A stretch of 64,000 nucleotides of DNA from Siphonodentalium dalli (Eukaryota > Mollusca > Scaphopoda > Gadilida > Siphonodentaliidae). The translations under genes and the position numbers were made by a program. Shown in pieces: positions 10,612-22,221 of the stretch; within the stretch, counting starts at the first letter, position 1, and each line of letters opens with the position of its first letter. The stretch lies in the NCBI GenBank assembly GCA_032622095.1, contig CP136066.1, positions 131,907,917 through 131,971,916 on the forward strand. Reading direction: 5' to 3'. The notes under the pieces were generated by a model. That model made no database searches. It worked only from the letters and a program-made list of their open reading frames with translations, and was not told the DNA's origin.

Positions 10612-13123
10612 ACAGACATGACAATTGGAACTTATTCCCTATTCCTTATTCCTTATTTTCAAAAATGTCGCTTTCGACCGATTTGACGGCATGGGTGGGT
10701 GGCCCGCCCCAAATACCACCTAGAAACACCCCGACCCCCACCATCACCCCCGGGGTGCCACCCCGAGGGGGTGAAAATGGGGTATGGACCATTTTCGAGC
10801 ACGGTAAGGATTTCGACCGATTTGACGACATGGGTGGGTGGCCCGCCCCAAATACCACCTAGAAACACCCGACCCCCACCCATCACCCCGGGGGTGCCAC
10901 CCCGAGCGGGTGAAATGGGGTATGGACCATTTTCGAGAACGGTAAGGATTTCGACCGATTTGACGGCATGGGTGGGTGGCCCGCCCCAAATACCACATAC
11001 CGTTCTCGAAAATGGTCCATACCCCATTTTCAACCCATCGGGGTGGCACCCCCCGGGGGTGATGGGTGGGGGTCGGGGTGTTTCTAGGTGGTATTTGGGG
11101 CGGGCCACCCACATATGCCGTCAAATCTGTCGAAATCCTTACTGTTCTCGAAAATGGTCCATACCCCATTTTTACCCCCTCGAGGTGGCACCCCCCGGGG
11201 GTGATGGGTGGGGGGTCGGGGTGTTTCTAGGTGGTATTTGGGGCGGGCCACCCACCCATGCCGTCAAATCGGTCGAAATCCTTACCGTTCTCGAAAATGG
11301 TCCATACCCCATTTTCACCCCCTCGGGGTGGCACCCCCGGGGGTGATGCGTGGGGGGTCGGGTGTTTCTAAATGGTATTTGGGGCGGGCCACCCACACAT
11401 GCCGTCAAATCGGTCGAAATCCTTACCGTTCTCGAAAATGGTCCATACCTCATTTTCACCCCCTCGGGGTGGAACCCCCCGGGGTAATGGGTGTGGGGTC
11501 GGGGTGTTTCTAGGTGGTATTTGGGGCGGGCCACCCACCCATGCCGTCAAATCGGTTGAAATCCTTACCGTTCTCGAAAATGGTCCATACCCCATTTTCA
11601 CCCCTCGGGGTGGCACCCCGGGAGTGATGGGTGGGGGTCGGGGTGTTTCTACGTGGTATTTGGGGGGGGCACCCACCCATGCCGTCAAATCGGTCGAAAT
11701 CCTTACCGTTCTCGAAAATGGTCCATACCCCATTTTCACCCCCTCGGGGTGGCACCCCCCGGGGTGATGGGTGGGGGTCGGGTGTTTCTATGTGGTATTT
11801 GGGGCGGGCCACCCACACATGCCGTCAAATCGGTCGAAATCCTTACCGTTCTCGAAAATGGTCCATACCTCATTTTTACCCCCTCGGGGTGGCACCCCCG
11901 GGGGTGATGGGTGGGGGGTCGGGGTGTTTCTAGGTGGTATTTGGGGCGGGCCACCCACCCATGCCGTCAAATCGGTCGAAATCCTTACCGTTCTCGAAAA
12001 TGGTCCATACCCCCATTTTCACCCCTCGGGGTGGCACCCCCGGGAGTGATGGGTGGGGGGTCGGGGTGTTTCTATGTGGTATTTGGGGGGGCCACCCACC
12101 CATGCCGTCAAATCGGTCGAAATCCTTACCGTTCTCGAAAATGGTCCATACCCCATTTTCACCCCCTCGGGTGGCACCCCCCGGGGGTGATGGTGGGGGG
12201 TCGGGGTGTTTCTAGGTGGTATTTGGGGCGGGCCACCCACCCATGCCGTCAAATCGGTCGAAATCCTTACCGTTCTCGAAAATGGTCTATACCCCATTTT
12301 CACCCCCTCGGGGTGGCACCCCCCGGGGTGATGGTGGGGGTCGGGGTGCTTCTATGTGGTATTTGGGGCGGGCCACCCCCCCCCCCCCATGCCGTCAAAT
12401 CGGTCGAAATCCTTACCGTTCTCGAAAATGGTCCAAATACCCAAATACCACATAGAAACACCCCGACCCCCCACCCATCACCCCCGGAGAGTGACACCCC
12501 GAGAGGGTGAAAATGGGGTATGGACCATTTTCGAGAACGGTAAGAATTTCGACAGATTTGACGGCATGTGTGGGTGGCCCGCCCCAAATACCACCTAGAA
12601 ACACCCGACCCCCACCCATCACCCCCGGGGGTGCCACCCGAGGGAGTGAAAATGGGGTATGGACCATTTTCGAGAACGGTAAGGATTTCGACCGATTTGA
12701 CGGCATGGGTGGGTGGCCCGCCCCAAATACCACATAGAAACACCCCGACTCCCCACCCATCACCCCCGGAGAGTGACACCCCGAGAGGGTGAAAATGGGG
12801 TATGGACCATTTTCGAGAACGGTAAGGATTTCGACCGATTTGACGGCATGGGTGGGTGGCCCGCCCCAAATACCACCTAGAAACACCCCGACCCCCACCC
12901 ATCACCCCCGGGGTGGCACCCCGTCAAATCTGTCGAAATTCTTACCGTTCTCGAAAATGGTCCATACTTCATTTTCACCCCCTCGGGTGATGGGTGGGGG
13001 GTCGGGTGATTCTAGGTGGTATTTGGGGCGGGCCACCCACCCATGCCGTCAAATCGGTCGAAAGCGACATTTTTGAAAATAAGGAATAAGGAATAGGGAA
13101 TAAGTTCCAATTGTCATGTCTGT
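10612..13123. mobile_element. Foldback-like DNA element 2 made of 140-bp satellite
   Basis: A perfect 9-bp duplication encloses long inverted ends. From 10612 inward and from 13123 inward both sides read ACAGACATGACAATTGG, continue through GGAACTTATTCCC and a TATTCC/TTATTCC run to AAAAATGTCGCTTTCG, and then enter the satellite in opposite orientations; the match extends past 100 bp. The interior is only 140-bp satellite, in four orientation blocks: minus about 10665-10995, plus 10996-12436, minus 12437-12915, plus 12920-13075. It is the same family as element 1, without the nested hAT, and contains no transposase. Confidence 0.88.
10665..13075. repeat. 140-bp satellite in alternating orientation blocks
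   Basis: Landmark GTCAAATCGGTCGAAATC recurs about every 140 bp (plus block at 11262, 11402, 11542, 11682, 11822, 11962). Orientation switches occur near 10996, 12436 and 12917, each inside a monomer. About 18 whole or partial monomers are present. Confidence 0.95.
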
Positions 13124-13132
13124 GGACACGAT
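13124..13132. repeat. Right 9-bp target-site duplication of element 2
   Basis: GGACACGAT, identical to the copy at 10603-10611. Confidence 0.85.
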
Positions 13133-13300
13133 TCGGATGGTTTGGGACTCTAGTTGGGTGGATTTGGACACACTTTGGCTGATTTTGGGACGCCAGACCG
13201 GGACACTCATCGGTTGGTTTGGTATACTATTGATGACGGTTTGAGGCACCCGTTGTGTGGTTTTAAGCTCTTTGTATGGTTTTGGACACTCGTTAAGATA
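13133..13300 (+). repeat. Decayed minisatellite, right half
   Basis: Continuation of the GGTTTGGGAC / GGGACACTC repetition interrupted by element 2. The period is roughly 40-50 bp and strongly degenerate. Confidence 0.55.
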
Positions 13301-13474
13301 ACAGATTGGAGTGAGTATGACATCGGGTACAATTGTTTTCCACTGATTGACGAACAAATTATGATTGTATTCTCACAAAAGAGACAGAAAACATCACAGC
13401 TGGGAAATTGGCTATTATGAAATAGAGTTATCGCTCATATCCGTGTAATATTGGTTGGACTCCAGTAAAACGAT

Positions 13475-14320
13475 GTAAACCATGGTTTACATGAATCTAC
13501 TCTGGTAAAATATGGTAAAGTCAGATAGACAGGAACGTGACAAATCTTCACGTCAAACGTGTTTAAAACATCACAAATAACATAAAGAATTTGCATATGA
13601 CCCTTGTGAAAAACTCTGATAAAAGCCAGATAAACCATGGCCCGTGTTTACCTAGTTCTACTCTGGGAAACTGTGATAATATCAGGTAAAAAGTGATATA
13701 CACTGGTAAAATTCATGTCATGTAAAGTCCATGTAAAAAGGACATGCCGTTGTAACTTCCAACTAAAGGCATGATGTACCCACTTACATTATACTCTGGT
13801 AAATCCTGCTGTATTACAATTACATACAAAACTTTAACCAACATGGGAGCCTGTGTACCAGCAATTTTGAGACTGGTTAGACCCCACCTTGCACAGTTTC
13901 CGTTTTGGACTTAAATATACAATAACACAACCCTTCTAAATTCTTGTCTCTGGTTGAAATACGTTTTGTATGATCGGTAGTGTAAGTATGAACTGCTACA
14001 AGGACAACATACCAGACTATAGTCCAGAAATAGGACTAAAGATCATATTATAATTGCCCTTGTATCACTTGTATATTATTGTATGACGTACATTACCTAA
14101 CTTATTCGAAATCAAAGGATACTATGTGTACAAAAAGAAAACAACGGTTTACCATGTGGCCCTTCTTCGGGTAATACATTCATGCAACAAAATACAGTCG
14201 CAAGATTATAATAGAGTTATCTTCTGTGCTAACACAGTACATTTACCCTGGTAAACCAAGGTAAGTATACCGTGGAAAACCACGGTAACTATGTCGCGAT
14301 AAACCAGTGTAAAGGTATCG
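13475..14320. repeat. Cluster of GTAAACCATGGTTTAC-like half palindromes, locus 1
   Basis: Scattered variants of ACCATGGTTTAC, CTCTGGTAAAA and ACCGTGGAAAACCACGGTAA recur through this stretch at irregular spacing. Related clusters occur at 29389-29635 and 31060-31260. No coding region is supported here. Confidence 0.6.
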
Positions 14321-14485
14321 TACTCTTTCCTCAAATCATTCAGTATTATTGTGCATGTATATATGTACAGTGTCTTTATGAACTCATTAGGTGTGCCCAC
14401 TCAGAAATATATGCCTTATTTGTTCTAAATAGTTTACTACGTGTATGGCAGTAATTGTTACATCAATACCATAGTTTACTATATA

Positions 14486-15245
14486 TATATATACTAGAAG
14501 GTGACCCGACTTCGTCCGGGCTTTGACCTTGAATTGTCCATTTTGAAGGTCAAGGTCAAGTGGGGGTCACGATTAGATCAGTCCAAAACTCTGCCCGGAC
14601 AAAAGTACCCGACAAACGTGCCCGTCGAAATCCATCCGGTTTTACCCGATTTGACATTGAATTGATCATTTTGAAGGTCAAGGTCAGGTCGGGGTCACGA
14701 CTCGACCCGTCCAAAACACTCAGTTGACAAAAGTGCCCCCATGTATAAAATTTCGTCGAAATCCCATCAAAATTGGCGATTTGACCTTGAATTGACCCGA
14801 TTCCAAGGTCAAGGTCACGTCGCACGGGCAAATGAATATGCTTATGAGACTCCCCATACGAATGTAGCCCCACATACCAAGTTTCTTCGAACTCCGGTGA
14901 TATTCGAGCGTTTGACCTTGAAATGACCCGATTTCAAGGTCAAGGTCACGTCGCACGGGCGATTTAATAGGTTTATGCCACTCTCCGACCGAAGATACCA
15001 CCACATACCAAGTTTCATCGAAATCCCGTGATATTCGGGCGTTTGACCTTGAAATTACCCGATTTCAAGGTCAAGGTCACGTCGCACGGGCAAATTAATA
15101 GGCCTATGCCAGTTCACGGCCGAAAATACACCCACATACCAAGTTTCATCGAAATCGGTTCGGCCGTTTTCGAGTTCATCGCGAACACACAGACACACAG
15201 ACAGCCACACAGACAGACAGATCTTCCAAAATATATAATAGACTA
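14486..15245 (+). mobile_element. Modular head-and-tail repeat with five 130-bp subunits
   Basis: The head is ACTAGAAGGTGACCCGACTT followed by CGTCCGGGCTTTGACC. The body is five subunits starting TTTGACCTTGAA (or TTTGACATTGAA) near 14521, 14649, 14779, 14911 and 15041. The tail is an ACAC/ACAG run followed by CAAAATATATAATAGACTAG, where the next element begins. Subunits contain inverted repeats; at 14912-14943 the arms are 13 bp and perfect with a 6-nt loop. A SINE-like, MINE-like or Helitron-like identity is undecided. Confidence 0.7.
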
Positions 15246-15745
15246 GCCGATGAGCCCGACGTTGTCCGGGCTATTCAAAAACCAAATTTCAAGTCGATAG
15301 CTCCACCCGTTTCCAAGATCTGGTCTGCGCATGGGCGAAGCTGGCGTCGCACGGGCTCGGCGACCCGATAAAATTCGTATCCGGGGCAAGATACATTCAC
15401 ATACCAAATTTCAAGTCGATAGCTCCACCCGTTTCCGAGATCTCGTCTGCGCATGCGCGAAGCTGGCGTCGCACGGGCTCGGCGACCCGATAAAATTCGT
15501 ATCCGGGGCAAGATACATTCACATACCAAATTTCAAGTCGATAGCTCCACCCGTTTCCGATATCTCGTCTGCGCATGCGCTGCACGGGCGCCGCACGGGC
15601 TCGCCAATACGACAACGTCCACCGCCTGGTCAAACTACACACACGTACCAAGTTTCGTCCCGATCGGTCGAGAATCGTAGATTTGTATAAATGACAAACA
15701 TACAGACAAACATGCAAACATACAGACAGAGGTCTTCAAAATATA
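15242..15745 (+). mobile_element. Modular head-and-tail repeat with 122-bp subunits
   Basis: The head ACTAGCCGATGAGCCCGACG and TTGTCCGGGCTATTC form a hairpin with 6-bp arms AGCCCG/CGGGCT. The 122-bp subunit (CTCCACCCGTTTCC at 15301, 15423 and 15545) follows, then a closing module with CGCCTGGTCAAACTACACAC and GATCGGTCGAGAATCGTAGA, and an ACAG-rich tail ending AAAATATATATGAGA. This is the monomer that is massively tandemised from 38.8 kb onward. Confidence 0.75.
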
Positions 15746-15747
15746 TA

Positions 15748-15748
15748 T

Positions 15749-15788
<40 letters not shown>
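15748..15788. repeat. (TA)n microsatellite
   Basis: About 20 TA dinucleotides between the tail of one modular repeat and the head of the next. Confidence 0.95.
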
Positions 15789-15789
<1 letters not shown>

Positions 15790-16584
15790 TAGAAGGTGAC
15801 CCGACTTCGTCCGGACTTTGACCTTGAATTGACCATTTTGAAGGTCAAGGTCAGGTGGGGTCAAACACCAATACCCCATAAATGGTGGAAATCGGCCCAG
15901 CGGATACCGGGAAATCGGCCCAGCGGATACCGAGATACCCTATGCATCAAATTTCGTCCGTAAAAATCCGCCAGTTTAACCCGATTTGATTTCCACTCAA
16001 GTATATAAACGCGCCTCATATACACACGCTCATTAATTATCAAGTTTCAACGTAAAGATAAATTACCATCGGTGCCCGAGATATCGCCAAGACGTCTGAA
16101 ACAGTCAAATGCATCGGCCGGTTAAGCGTTAACGTGATCTAACGTTATGACCTCTAACGACGTCATAGAAGTTACGCATTGTTTTTATCCTGATGGAAGA
16201 TAGTACCACTTCTTTTTGATAATTGAGGCAGATAACTAAAACGGATACATACGCATTATATATCGTTGGAAAGAGGAAACACGAAAGATTCTCACAGTGT
16301 CATTATTATGACTGGCATTTTATTATTCGCGCTGTTTCGAATCGATTTGTAAGCACCGAACTCAAATGAAAGTCCCGTAACACAGCGTAAAAACAGATTT
16401 GACCTCGGCACGTGAAAAGTTGACCTCGGATCTGAAAATTAATATGCCTATGCCACTTCCCGACCGATAGTAACCTCACATACGAAGTCTCATCGAAATC
16501 GGGTCGGCCGTTTTCGAGTTCATCGCGAACACACACACAGACAGATACACACACAGACAGATCTTCCAAAATATATAATAGACT
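15785..16584 (+). mobile_element. Diverged modular repeat of the TGACCTTGA type
   Basis: Opens with the same ACTAGAAGGTGACCCGACTT head and one TTTGACCTTGAA subunit near 15817. It passes through about 500 bp of unrelated or decayed sequence and closes with TCGGGTCGGCCGTTTTCGAG, an ACAC/ACAG run and CAAAATATATAATAGACTAG. Confidence 0.6.
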
Positions 16585-17282
16585 AGCCGATGAGCCCGAC
16601 GTTGTCCGGGCTATTCAAAAACCAAATTTCAAGTCGATAGCTCCACCCGTTTCCGAGATCTGGTCTGCGCATGGGCGAAGCTGGCGTCGCACGGGCTCGG
16701 CGACCCGATAAAATTCGTATCCGGGGCAAGATACATTCACATACCAAATTTCAAGTCGATAGCTCCACCCGTTTCCGAGATCTCGTCTGCGCATGCGCGA
16801 AGCTGGCGTCGCACGGGCTCGGCGACCCGATAAAATTCGTATCCGGGCAAGATACATTCACATACCAAATTTCAAGTCGATAGCTCCACCCGTTTCCGAG
16901 ATCTCGTCTGCGCATGCGCGAAGCTGGCGTCGCACGGGCTCGGCGACCCGATAAAATTCGTATCCGGGGCAAGATACATTCACATACCAAATTTCAAGTC
17001 GATGAGCCCGACGTTGTCCGGGCTATTCAAAAACCAAATTTCAAGTCGATAGCTCAACCCGTTTCCGAGATCTCGTCTGCGCATGGGCGAAGCTGGCGTC
17101 GCACGGGCTCGGTGACCCGATCAAATTCGTATCTGGGGCAAGATACGTTCACAAACCAAATTTCAAGTCGATAGCTCCACCCGTTTCCGAGATCTCGTCT
17201 GCGCATGCGCGAAACTGGCGTCGCACGGGCTCGGCGACCCGATAAAATTCGTATCCGGGGCAAGATACATTCACATAGGACA
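16582..17282 (+). mobile_element. 122-bp subunit repeats, about five copies
   Basis: Same head and subunits as 15242-15745. A second head-like CGATGAGCCCGACGTTGTCC appears mid-array at about 17002, so two partial elements are joined. The closing module and tail are missing; the array stops at the coding remnant near 17280. Confidence 0.75.
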
Positions 17283-17428
17283 ACTTGTACTAACCCATCA
17301 GCCGAACTACTAATCGTATTGCAAGTACTGCTACTCGATGCCATGGAAGCAACCGATTTTTTGAAACGTAGAAGTTCGTCATATGTACAAGTTACGCCAA
17401 AATCATGCATTGTTCTCACCAACTCTTT
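17280..17428 (-). pseudogene. Downstream fragment of an interrupted coding sequence (unidentified protein)
   Basis: Read on the minus strand this is an open stretch with TMHDFGVTCTYDELLRFKKS and a following serine-rich segment ending LVQVV, cut off by the 122-bp repeat at about 17280. It starts directly at the inverted end of the 17433-22217 element, and the frame continues from the fragment at 22222-22798. From memory the two resemble successive parts of an uncharacterised protein family common in invertebrate genomes and probably linked to mobile elements. I cannot name the family, and no catalytic motif is visible. Confidence 0.5.
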
Positions 17429-17432
17429 TGAG
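17429..17432. repeat. Left 4-bp target-site duplication (TGAG)
   Basis: TGAG directly outside the left inverted end, matched by TGAG at 22218-22221. Confidence 0.6.
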
Positions 17433-17805
17433 GGGGTGTTTATACCTTAGCCGGATAAGATTCGCTTTAGCCTGCAACGATAACAATAGAGTGTTTATAC
17501 TTCGCCGGGTAAGAATTTCAGCTATCCGGATATGCAGCTATTCGGTTTTCATTTTCTAGACTAAATTATTCAATACAAGCAACTTGTTGTCGTATATATT
17601 ATAATTCGCTCTGCATTTAAGTTAGATCTTTATCTGGTGTCATGCCGTCATGGATGATTGCCTTTAAACAATTAACTCGAGCAATAGTGTGGTGTTAGCA
17701 CTGATAGACCAGTCCGCTTTTCGCCTGCGTATATGGGCCAGTGTGTCAGTTTGATTATCTGTAATCAGCCGCCCATCGGTGGTCGCGCACCTTGATTATA
17801 AGCTA

Positions 17806-20755
17806 CTAGCAGGGTTACCCGGCGTTGCCCAGGTTAAAGTGATGTGAAACCCTCTGTGGATGTTTGGTGGGAATAGAAGATACCCTTGCTCTCAAAGTGT
17901 TACACGTATTCTCATAAATTGTATGTCCATCTGGAATCACAAAACATGATTTTTATAAGTAGTGGCTCACCTTGTCAGGTCGGAACAATTATCATTTTGT
18001 TTATCGCGTTTAATCCGTCCCACAAATAAAGAAGTATTTATTTATTTACAACTGCGTATACTTCAGACGTTATAGCATGAAACATGAACATCATAAACAT
18101 ATTAGTTCGAAAAAATAAAAGAGATGTATCAATCAATCAATCAATCAATCTAGTTTATCATATCTTCATGAAGATACAGATGTTTTAAAGATACGTCCAT
18201 GTGCTCCTCTGTTCTGGTGCTATATACTGGCTAATAATTTTCAGTTTAAAAGAATTGATGTTATGCACGTACATGTATATCAGCTACATGTGCCCGACAC
18301 AGCGAGATTTTGAGTTGTTTGTGTTAGGCGATGAGTCTGTTCTAAAAAAATGAAAGAAATCCTCTATATCGGGCAGATATACCCTTGTCAGATGTAAATA
18401 TTGGATGATTCCGGAATGTCATGTGCAACGGACTGCGTTTTCCTTTATTTCAGAAGTAACCATATTTGACTGCACACTGTGACCACTATTTTTGAACAGG
18501 CCTGCTCTACATTTCCATATCTCTTGGCAATTGTAACTTTTTTTGTTACTATATTGAATGGGACAGACTCAATCGTGTTATAAAATATATATTCATGAGT
18601 CATTTTAATATGCAATCCTCTGACGATCCAAGGTCCCTCAGTTTGAATGAATATATGTATCTCTTAAATATATTGATATAAATATACATTTAATGCTTTC
18701 TGCTATGTATCTGTGTTGCTAGAACATTATCGGAATGCCCTGATTTCCATCCCCATATAAACATGACAGTTGAGAAGATATATAATTGTTCAAGTGACGT
18801 AATTCGGTCACCATTTGTCGAGATTGTGAAATTGGAATGCCAAAAACTCATTAGAACGACATGGAGATGGCCTGGGAGATGACTATATATAACTTTGTTG
18901 GATATCGGCGAATTGAGCAATCTTATAAATGATAGTGTATCTCCTCTCGCCATCCACGACCCAAACGACCCCAAATGTGATTTAATTCATCATATCATTA
19001 GAGAAGAACGTGCATGAATTTGGTGGAATCAGTGCTAATTATATTTGTATCAACTTTGGTACAACTCCCCTCATGCATGACTTGAACCACGTCACTTTTG
19101 TCATATTTAAACCACGTCTATTATACTCATACATGCATTAATGGAGATGATTTTATTATATATAAGTTTGGTGGTAATCGGCAACTAAACAAATTCTTAT
19201 CATAGTTATTACCTCCCCAATCTCACCCAAACGGCACCAATTTCTGATCTTTAAATGACACGATTATATTCCTCTTATCGCGGAGAAGAATAATATATCA
19301 AATTGGTCGAAATCTATGCTAAAAATAGCCCCTCCCCTGACACCAACAACGTCACTTTAGAAAATTTTAACCCGCACTGTTATCTTACTCGTAAGAAGTT
19401 ACCCCTGTTATACAGCCTTGGTGCCATCTAGATTGTACACTTAAAGTTATATATAGAAAACAGACATATATTCGCAAATATTTGATTCATTGTATCATTT
19501 GAGAAGAACGTGTATGATTTTTATAAGTTTTTGGTGACCCTCCCGTCCCTATTTCGGACTCAAACGGCGCCAATTTTGACACCATTAAACCACACACTTA
19601 GACTCATTATAGAGATGAATATATATACAATTTATGAAAATTGGCGAGTATACAAATTCGTATCAAATTTAGGGCCACCATTGCATATCTCTCACCCAAA
19701 AGACACCAATTTGGCGCATTTAAACCACACGATTAGATTATTCGTATCACGGAGAAGAATATGTACCAATCAGGTGGAAATCGGCGCTAAACATATTGTT
19801 TATCAATGTTTGTGTCCCTCTCATCCTCCAGGCACCCCTGACTCGAATTGCCCCACTTTTGACATCTTTAAACCACACAATTAGACTCCTGATATCATGG
19901 AGATTATTGTTTGTAAGTTTGGTGCTAATCCGCGACTAAACAATTTTCTATCAAATTTAATGCCCACCCACCACACCCCCATCTCTCACCAAAGCAGCAC
20001 CAATATGACGTCTTTAAAATAACACGATTAGATTCCTCATATCATGGATAAGAATGTGTATCCATTTGGTGGAAATTGGCGCTAAAAATATTGTGTATCA
20101 ATTTTGGTGCCCCTCTCCCTTTCAGTGCACCCCTGACTCGAATGACGCCACTTTTACAACTTTTAGCCACGCAATTAGACACCTCATACCATGGGGATGA
20201 ATTTGTATAAGTTTCGTGGCAATCGGTTACTAAATCAATTCTTGTCAGATTTAGTACCCACCCACCGCGCCCACCCCAAATCTCTCATCCCAACGAGACC
20301 AATTTGGCGTCTTTAAATCACACAATAAGATTCCTTGTGTCATTGGAGAAGATATCAGAAGAATGTGTATCAATTTGGTGGAATTCGGCGCTAAAATTAT
20401 TTTAAAACAATTTTGGCACCCCTCTCCCCTTCCGGGCACCCCTGACGCGAACGGCGCGACTTTTGACATATTTAAACCACACCATTATATTCCTCATGTT
20501 ATGGGGATGATTATATATAAGTTTGGTTGCAATCGGTGACAATTGTTCTGCCCCTCCCCCTTTTCTGTCCCTGACAACAACGGCGACACTTTAGAAAATT
20601 ATAACCCTCGCCATTATCTTTCTCGTAAAACGTTACCCCTATTAGACCCCTTTTGTGCCATATAGGTGGTCCCATGTGAATTTTATAGAACACAGACAGA
20701 CAGACAGACATACAGACATTCGCAAACATAGATATAGATTATTATAAATACTAAC
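17806..20755 (+). mobile_element. Long modular repeat with degenerate 150-bp subunits, nested
   Basis: The head is ACTAGCAGGGTTACCCGGCG then TTGCCCAGGTTAAAG, matching the head plan of the 14-17-kb repeats. From about 18900 to 20690 degenerate subunits recur with words such as TTTAAACCACACNATTAGA, ATGGAGAAGAATGTGTATCA and GGTGGAAATCGGCGCTAAA at about 150-bp steps (near 19585, 19722, 19869, 20015, 20312, 20470). The tail is CACAGACAGACAGACAGACA near 20692, followed by AT-rich bases. No protein is encoded. Confidence 0.65.
18122..18150. repeat. (ATCA)n microsatellite
   Basis: Five to six ATCA units. Confidence 0.9.
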
Positions 20756-21329
20756 CGATGATTGTACACGTACTCTGCCTGTTCATGGAACATTTGTTAT
20801 GCTTTCGAGTTAATTAAATGTGCATGTTCATGTACATGTATGATAATATATATGGAAGAAATGGGATGTCACGTTTCAATGGATTCAAACGAAATGGACA
20901 ATTAGTTGAATAATCTAAATCTGAGTGCGTCGTGGACATATATGTACAGGGACGGGTCTAGATGGCCTGATTTGGAGGCGTGTGACTGTTCATCTTTGGA
21001 ATTTCCAACTGCACCAAATCTTGAACCTCGCCAAATTCACAAGTTCGCGTAAATCCATTTACACACCCCCTTGGGCTTTAATCTAGCTTTCCACTCACAG
21101 TAATCCTCTTGGCGGCCCCATATTGAACGATTCCTTTAGATCTGAACCCGTGTCTAAACCTAGAAATTGCCCAATCCTAACATGTGTAGTGGTATGACGT
21201 CAAGCAACTTGAACCCCGATTTGATTCAGTTAAATTAGACACATGTTTGACTGACCACGGGGGCGGGACCAAGACATAATATTATCGAACCGACCATGGT
21301 TATGGCCCGGTGTGAGAAAATTTTGAAAT

Positions 21330-21650
21330 CGGAACCCTGAAAATTGCAAAGTCCTAGCATCCAGACTTGACTTCAGATTTCCAATTGTTCGACATTTTCC
21401 AAACTTGACACACCTCTAAGGTTGGATCATTTCCAACTGATGGCCATTTCAGTCCAATAATTTGGTTAAAAATAAGCAAATGTTGGTCTAAAAAAATCAG
21501 CACTAATAACTATGAGAACAATTTCAACATATTGTTGATGTCAAATTTCCAACTAATGTCGTGTCAGGTATGAAATTTCCAGCTGTTGAATATTTTGCTT
21601 AAAATTGGATGAGACACCCGCCATCGCCACGGCCCTGTGTACATGGACAT
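21330..21650 (+). repeat. Diverged dispersed repeat A, copy 3 (partial)
   Basis: Shares with 8252-8830 and 9865-10450 the words TTCCAATTGTTCGACATTTTCC, ATTTCCAACTGATGGC, TTTCAGTCC and the closing CGCCACGGCCCTGTG. It covers only the distal half of the repeat. Confidence 0.7.
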
Positions 21651-22217
21651 GGTGAAAGCCCAAATAAAACGAAAAACATATTTTATTGTATAATGTGCAA
21701 ACGGAAAATGTGTCACATTTGATTCGCGATGTTGAAACCCATATTTATAATATATAATATACAATCCAATCCGAATGATTAGACACCAATTTGTAGATGT
21801 ATGCGACGAAAAGATTTCAAAACTGACAATGACCATGCCTTTGGTGCGACACTCACTTCACAGATTGTCTGTGAACTCAAACAAACCTTTAACAATGTTG
21901 TTTAAATATCTTTAAAATTACCAATAGTAATACCTGAAAGTTTGAGTTGGATATTAATAATTTGGGCATTTCCATTTCTAAAATGTTTCACTTCACTATA
22001 CTGCCCAACCATACCTCTAGCAGGAAGCGGCTAGATGTTTACATGTGTACAGCAATATCATATTGCAGTTTAGTGATAACTAAAACTATTAACAAGTTAA
22101 GGAGACACGTGAATATATGCGTATCTTCGCCGGCGATGTGTAAACATTCTGCAGTAACCTTCGCCGGTTAACGGGTTCGCCGCTTAGATCGCTCACCGGC
22201 TATGTGTAAACGACACC

Positions 22218-22221
22218 TGAG
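22218..22221. repeat. Right 4-bp target-site duplication (TGAG)
   Basis: Matches TGAG at 17429-17432. Confidence 0.6.

Larger units (their letters stand above)
17433..22217. mobile_element. 4.8-kb non-autonomous element with double inverted ends
   Basis: The left end starts GGGGTGTTTATACCTTAGCC. The right end read inward starts GGTGTCGTTTACACATAGCC. Each end carries a second internal copy: left TGTTTATACTTCGCCGG near 17492, and right CGCCGGCGATGTGTAAACA near 22127. TGAG flanks both sides, and removing the element rejoins a coding frame on the minus strand. No transposase is visible; the interior is mostly another modular repeat (17806-20755). A 4-bp duplication would fit several DNA-transposon superfamilies, and I do not assign one. 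Confidence 0.65.

Noticed and set aside
10659-13076. Open frames of 100-215 codons in element 2
   Set aside because: Same satellite origin as above; frames on opposite strands are mirror images because of the inverted blocks.
15242-15745. Hammerhead ribozyme in the 122-bp repeat (CCGATGAG with a following stem, or the minus-strand CAGACGAGATCTCGGAAAC)
   Set aside because: The core positions do not fit: the essential U after the first C is replaced, and the GAAA box is absent in one case or offset by an extra G in the other. No matching cleavage triplet and stem were found.
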